A stretch of DNA of 64,000 nt. Source: Opeltia flavorubescens (Eukaryota > Ascomycota > Lecanoromycetes > Teloschistales > Teloschistaceae). This document shows, in pieces, positions 59,071 through 64,000 of this stretch (its first letter is position 1; each line of letters opens with the position of its first letter). The stretch covers positions 496,001 through 560,000 of the forward strand of contig KE546967.1 in NCBI GenBank assembly GCA_000442125.1, read 5' to 3'. The notes below the pieces were generated by a model. It was not told the DNA's origin. It saw nothing but the letters and a program-made list of their open reading frames with translations, and ran no database searches. A program made the position numbers and the translations under genes.

Positions 59071-59957
59071 ATGAAATTCTTCGCCAGCTCCACATCTTTG
59101 CTCGCNGCATTGGCAACATCAGTCAATACTCAAGTCATCTAGTAAGTGGCCAGCCAGTCTGATCAAGGACATCGTGTCTCGTCTCAAGCTGACCGCTCGC
59201 TTTTTAGCAATTCGACAACCCACACACTCCAATGTCTTAGAAAAGGACATGCCTTTTGCGGCTCCTCATCCTCCAGCTCCAACATCATTATCCGATGCTA
59301 CGGAACACGAGCTGTACCCGGAAATTGTGGTGACAAGTCAGCATCATGTCCCCTCTTGGCTATGATGCTTTACTGACCTGCTCACAGTCTCGCTGGTGTC
59401 TCACCGATCGGAGTCAAGGCTTCTGCTTTGTGTGCGTGTTCCCTTTGCCTTGCCTAGCTTCCACCCATTGCCTCTCAACTACCGCTCTTGTCACCTTGCC
59501 CATTCCTGCTGATGCTTGATCCGAACCAGGCTATGAATCCGATCCCCTGGCTGGCAGCGCAGCCTGCTCGTATGATGGTGTCGTCTACCCAGACAGTGGC
59601 AGCCCTTTCCAAATTCCACTTCCTTGGCCACACTTTCTTCCGAATATCACCAATAGCTCGATGACAACGACCACTATGACAATGAGTATAAATCTGTCTA
59701 CTTCAATTGAAGTCTCTACCCTGCTGACGGTGCCAGACTTGACTCTTCCAACGGGTATCGCTACACTTTACCCTAATCATGGCGGATACGGCAACGGCTC
59801 CATTACTGGTACTGGCACTGGCACTCCGGTCCCCACTCGACCATCTCTCCCGCCAAGACCATCAGCAACATTCATTGGGGGCACAGCAAAGACAAAAGTT
59901 GACGCGAGATTGCTGATCGGGATTGTCATTGTGTTCGGACTCTTTCCTTTGGCGTAG
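59071..59957 (+). CDS. Small Cys-containing secreted protein, probably GPI-anchored
   Basis: Exons are 59071-59141, 59208-59336, 59388-59431 and 59530-59957, giving 223 aa. A signal peptide (MKFFASSTSLLAALATSVN; one codon holds an ambiguous base at 59106) is followed by a Cys-rich part (YNSTTHTLQCLRKGHAFCGS, IRCYGTRAVPGNCGDNLAGV, LCYESDPLAGSAACSYDGVV). A Thr/Ser/Pro- and Gly-rich stalk with GTGTGTPVPT repeats comes next, and then a hydrophobic C-terminal GPI signal (LLIGIVIVFGLFPLA). Six or so cysteines suggest a small disulfide-bonded outer domain. No known enzyme or effector family was recognised. A surface role is inferred from architecture. Confidence 0.72.
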
Positions 59958-60566
59958 ATCGGATGAAAACTGTTGAGCTGGGTTATGATTTCTCAAGAAT
60001 GGTGCTGTCTTTGTTTTGCGCTCAGGCTACGCTTCACACGCGCCTAAAGTTCTCATGTAGTAGCTGGTATTCGATGGTTGAACGAGAGGGGCGGAAGAGA
60101 CTTTCACTGTATGGTCGCTCTGTCTATCGTAACGGATTCAAAATGCATCGCTTTCACAATCAGACTCCAAAGCGTTATGATTTATGAAAAATGTGCTTAG
60201 AGGTGGAGTGACAGAAAAAGCGCGGATAGCAATCAATGCTGACCTCTTTGATTGGCATGCAAGAAGACTATAGTAGCTCCTGGAGCCAATGAACACCAAT
60301 GCTGCTGCTCCAGGGAAATGCAGATACGTGCCTACCTCCCCGTCATCATCCCAGATGATCAGGAGAGTGGACCTAATGATTTCCATAAAGAAATCATGAC
60401 AATGAAACAAGCCTGAAAGCTATCATGCTTCTCTTACCTACGTCGGGACACCACACGAATTCCCGCTCGACATCCAAAAACAGTACTCACCATTACCAAG
60501 GTCACAGACCAGCACTACTCATGAAGCCAACATCATCGTGCGATATTCGATCCAACCGGATCCTCC
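59958..60566. other. Intergenic between convergent genes
   Basis: 3' flanks of the GPI-anchored protein and the kinase gene. Short frames (59963-60187, 60138-60410 minus) have no domain. Nothing else is recognised. Confidence 0.5.
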
Positions 60567-63500
60567 TCATCGTGTCTTCTGCTGGTGCCGGTAGAGGTCA
60601 GCTTCATCCGACGTCTTCAATCGAATAGTCTTGTTGACTTACCAGACTCGCCACCGCACCGGCAACCGCCAAATCCGGCTTCCCACTCACACTCCTCATC
60701 TGGCCAGGTTGTGTTTGCACTCTCGGCAACACACTACCGCCTGCAATAGCCGCCGAATTACCACCGCCGCCAACATTGACTGTTCTCTTCGCACCCGCGG
60801 CGCTATTCGCCATGAGAGGACCGTTGACCGTGGACTGCCGTTTCATGTGCGGAGCTGCTGTTTTGCTAGGAGAAGAGATGTTCGAGGATGACGCCTCACG
60901 GTTACGGATCGAGTTGGTGGTGTTAGAAGCGGGGATCTTGAATGCCGTTGCTGGAGGCTCTGGTAGTGGGCGAACGCTGCCGTGAGCTGAGGGAGTTTGA
61001 ATGCTTGTAATACGTTTAACAGGAGAGTTGGTGGCTGAAGCGGCTTGTTGCTGAGCTCTTGTCGTTGCAGATGGTTGCGGGAGAGGTCTGGAAGTGGTAG
61101 TGGAGGGCTTGGCGACTACTTTGACGCCAGTGATGAACTCGTGGTGTATTGCTTCATCTGGCTTGAGCCGTCGATCAGGGTCCCAGCGCAAGCATCGAGC
61201 GATGAAGTCGAGAAATGGTTCATCTTCGCACTTGAGTGCTTGCTGGAGGGTCTTGGAACTCGGGCGGCGTCGTTTGCCCTTTGAGGAGACGGTGATACGG
61301 GGCTTCCCGAGTGAGTCGAAGAAGAGTTTCTTGCGGGTAGACTTCTCAATGAGATGTTTCTCCGGCGGACCGAAGACTTCCATAATACACGCAAGCTGCT
61401 CTTGCTCGTTCTCGCCTGGGAAGATAGGGTAGCCGGTCAGGAGCTCGGCGAGGATGCACCCGAGAGACCACATGTCGATAGGCATGCCATATGTCATTCC
61501 AAGGATGACTTCTGGCGATCGATAGAAGCGCGATTGGATATATGTGTACACCTTTTCATGTTCCATGCAACTGGAGCCAAAATCGATAACCTTGATCTCC
61601 GAACGAGCAGGGTGGGCGAGGAGGACATTCTCCGGCTTAAGATCGCAGTGTATGACCTTATGGGCTTTGAGCAGAACAAGACTGCTCAGTAGCTGTTTAG
61701 CAAAGCGTCGAATCAACTTTAGCGAGAAGCCTCGGAATTCGTAGCATTTGATGAACTCGTAGAGATTCATTCCGAGTAACTCCGTCGAGATACAGAGATG
61801 GCCACGGAAGTAGAAGCTTTGCGTGAATTGAACCATGCTATGCTTGTTTTGAGGATCCTTGAAGCGGTCAGCCGTTTCCATAGACGTTGAGGATCGCAGC
61901 GACTCACCCAATCCCTCAGCCTCTGGAGAATATCCACTTCAACTAACGCCTGCTGATGGAACCTTTTCTTATTACGAATTATTTTGATGGCAACCAGGCC
62001 ACCTGTTCTGTGATCTATGCATCGTACGACTTGACCGAAGCTACCCTTCCCAAGTATGTCAATGATTTCGTACCGGTACGCCAGATGATCGCCCGTCACT
62101 ATGTTGTAGTCCCCTCGTTCATCGTCATAACCAAAGTTGGCTGTTTCCGCGTTCAAATCTCCGACGTGCTTTTTCGCCGTTTCTGTGCCACAAAAGTAAA
62201 TGCTGTTGTAGTCCACGATCTCGCCTCGCTCAAAGATATTCAGCTTCGCCATACGTAATGCCTGATTTGGCAATACGCGTTCCTTGGGAGTTGCCCGTCG
62301 TCGTAAAGCATCAAGCTCTTTAGCCGCATTCTCAGTCTCTTTGCGCTTCGAAGCCAGTTTTTTCATCTCATCTTCAGCTTGCTGGTCGTCTCGATCCAAC
62401 TGCAACTCCGTAGTCTTTGAGTCCCGCAGAAAGTCTTTGAGGCTCATGCCATTAGGCCGTTGTGCGCCGCCCTCTAATGTAGATCTGACAGTTCGTTTCG
62501 ACGTCGCTAATGGTGTCGCGTATTCTGACGACACGCGGGGGCTATCATTCAGAGTCCATGTATGGCTTCGGCTCCGGTCGACTAGAGGCGTGACCGGATT
62601 TGACACCTTTCTTCGGGCAGTAGCACGATCACTTTTCTGTGATGGGCTTTCACTCTGCATCAGAGGCCCGTTCCAAGTCGCAGAGGCCGGTAACCTGGGC
62701 GGAGGCATATCGTTATGTTTGGGTGGCTTCGGTGGTGTCTCATCCTCGCTTTCAACTCTGGTTTGAAATTTGGAACCACTTCGTTTCCGGTTGAGACTTA
62801 ACTTACGACGAAGTGTCGTACCGAAAGACTCGGTTTCAGTATCAATAGGACTTGACTGCTCCACGCTCGAATTATCATCTCTGGTCGACCAGTAGCCTTT
62901 TTGAAGTCGTGGTCCCTTCAATTTTGGCGGTCTGCTATCCGGCCTCAGGTCGTTCATTGTTGCAGAGTTCCCTTTACCAAGATACCCGAAGTGGCCACCA
63001 GCTTTAGGCAAGGATGAGGAAATAAATGGAGATATTGCACTACGGCCGCCACCTTCACGAGTATCTGTTATAGTCGAGCTAGAACTTTCGGTCCCATTCT
63101 GCAAAGAGTCGTCGGACCTTAGCGCATGATGGGAGGTGCTGCTTCGGAGTCGTACGGGGACGGGTACGGGGTCCTCAGTGGGCTTGCTTTTAGCAAAGAA
63201 GCTTGCTCTCGATGCAGTCATGGGCGTGCTTGGAATCCCTTTTGGGCCCACTTTGGGTGGAGGGGTGATTGATCCTGAATCCACAGCGGCTGTACCATCA
63301 TATAGAGCAGCAATCTTAGCTGCTGTTGGAGTACTTAAAGGTAGAAGATTCATTGGCGGTAATCTGAGAGGCTGGAGCGTCCGCCTGTTACTGTTGATAT
63401 TGAGGATACTGGGTTTGCTATCACTCTCCAAAGTGGCATTACCTGGACGAGGCTTCTTCATTGAAGATTTCCGAGGTAGCATAGGAGCGTCGCTATCTGT

Positions 63501-64000
63501 CGATGGAGTCGGTATACCATCCGCTGTTGAGATACTATGTAAGCTGATGGAATCATTCGGAAGACTTGATTTGCGGGCCGAGAAAAACGGTTGGTCAATC
63601 TCAGCCTTGGGAGAATCGTAAGCTTTGGGAATTGCAGGGACTGGTGGCACTTCCTCTTCGCTACCTGTAGGGAGAGGATCATGGCGTGTTTTGAGCGTTG
63701 GCAGTCTGGACGTAGAGAAGGTCTGTGACATACGGACGGGACCATTCGAGCTCAGACACGAATTGTAACTCGTGGTGGATGAATTAGATATACCTGAGCT
63801 GTATGACTTTCGATTTTGCTCGGGTGTTGTTCGGGAAGAGGTAGGGGTCAGGCTTTTCCGTGGGATGAAGGAAGGGGACGGCGGGAACGGTTCAGCAAAG
63901 GTTATAGTATCTGCTTGCGGAGTAGTTGGTGTGAAGGGAAGTGGCGGTGGATTAGGCATCACAGACATCCTTTTCAGTCTTCGAGCATCTGTCGGACTGA
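60567..64000 (-). CDS. pom1: DYRK-family protein kinase, Pom1-like (5' end beyond window)
   Basis: Serine/threonine kinase of the DYRK group; in fission yeast Pom1 forms polar gradients that couple cell length and polarity to mitosis. In-window exons are (64000)-61908, 61857-60643 and a probable 15-nt last exon 60581-60567; without the last splice the frame stops at 60604. The N-terminal ~630 residues are disordered and Ser/Pro-rich. The DYRK-homology box (GEIVDYNSIYFCG) precedes the kinase: DILGKGSFGQVVRC, VAIKIIRNKKRF, HCDLKPENVLL, VIDFGSS and the DYRK activation loop YTYIQSRFYRSPEVILG with its autophosphorylated Tyr. The first in-window Met is at 63968, but the frame stays open to the window edge (PTDARRLKR), so the gene likely starts outside. 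Confidence 0.92.

Overview
The window comes from a filamentous ascomycete (Pezizomycotina). The signs are many introns of about 48-90 nt with GT..AG ends and CTNA-type branch points, a set of fungus-specific genes (Zn2Cys6 and Clr5 regulators, Sac7-type RhoGAP, Pom1-type kinase, GPI-anchored Ser/Thr-rich proteins, EasF-family methyltransferase), and an AT-rich block of the kind left by repeat-induced point mutation (RIP). A placement in Leotiomycetes is a guess from the look of the proteins and was not tested. Exon boundaries below were worked out by hand from splice signals, reading phase and protein-family continuity. Where I give a summed coding length, it divides by three.

Positions 1-7690 are an AT-rich, gene-free isochore of decayed repeats: an LTR-like repeat pair, a duplicated ~1.4 kb element carrying an exact 80-bp tandem array, and long poly-T and polypyrimidine tracts. 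It ends abruptly at a GC-rich cluster of small hairpins (7692-7752). Housekeeping genes follow: AP-1 sigma adaptin and the Pol III repressor Maf1.

Positions 11857-21211 hold four genes arranged as two divergent promoter pairs: MFS carboxylate-type transporter / phenol-2-monooxygenase-like flavoenzyme, then EasF/EgtD-type methyltransferase / cytochrome P450. This looks like a small metabolic cluster without a PKS, NRPS or terpene backbone enzyme. After it come a small membrane protein, a Clr5-domain transcription factor, a BTB protein and the rRNA methyltransferase Bmt6.

Positions 29999-34279 carry a divergent pair of long coiled-coil proteins, each with one central hydrophobic stretch and its own TATA box. 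Their function is unknown and they are among the most interesting items here. Next are a GPI-anchored surface protein, a Sac7-type RhoGAP, Tim9 (first exon 8 nt), class III alcohol/formaldehyde dehydrogenase (15-nt microexon), Gpi11, a ubiquitin-like/AN1 zinc-finger protein and a Pgc1-type phospholipase.

Positions 48631-50611 encode a Zn2Cys6 cluster joined to an ankyrin-repeat array, which is only seen once three exons are joined. A two-TM orphan protein follows, then a ~380-bp MITE with long inverted repeats and an 8-bp target duplication. The right end holds a dysferlin-domain peroxin, Nop16, a Yke4-type zinc transporter, two secreted proteins and a Pom1-type DYRK kinase that runs off the window. 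Gene density from 7.7 kb onward is about one per 2 kb, with mixed strands and several very close convergent ends.
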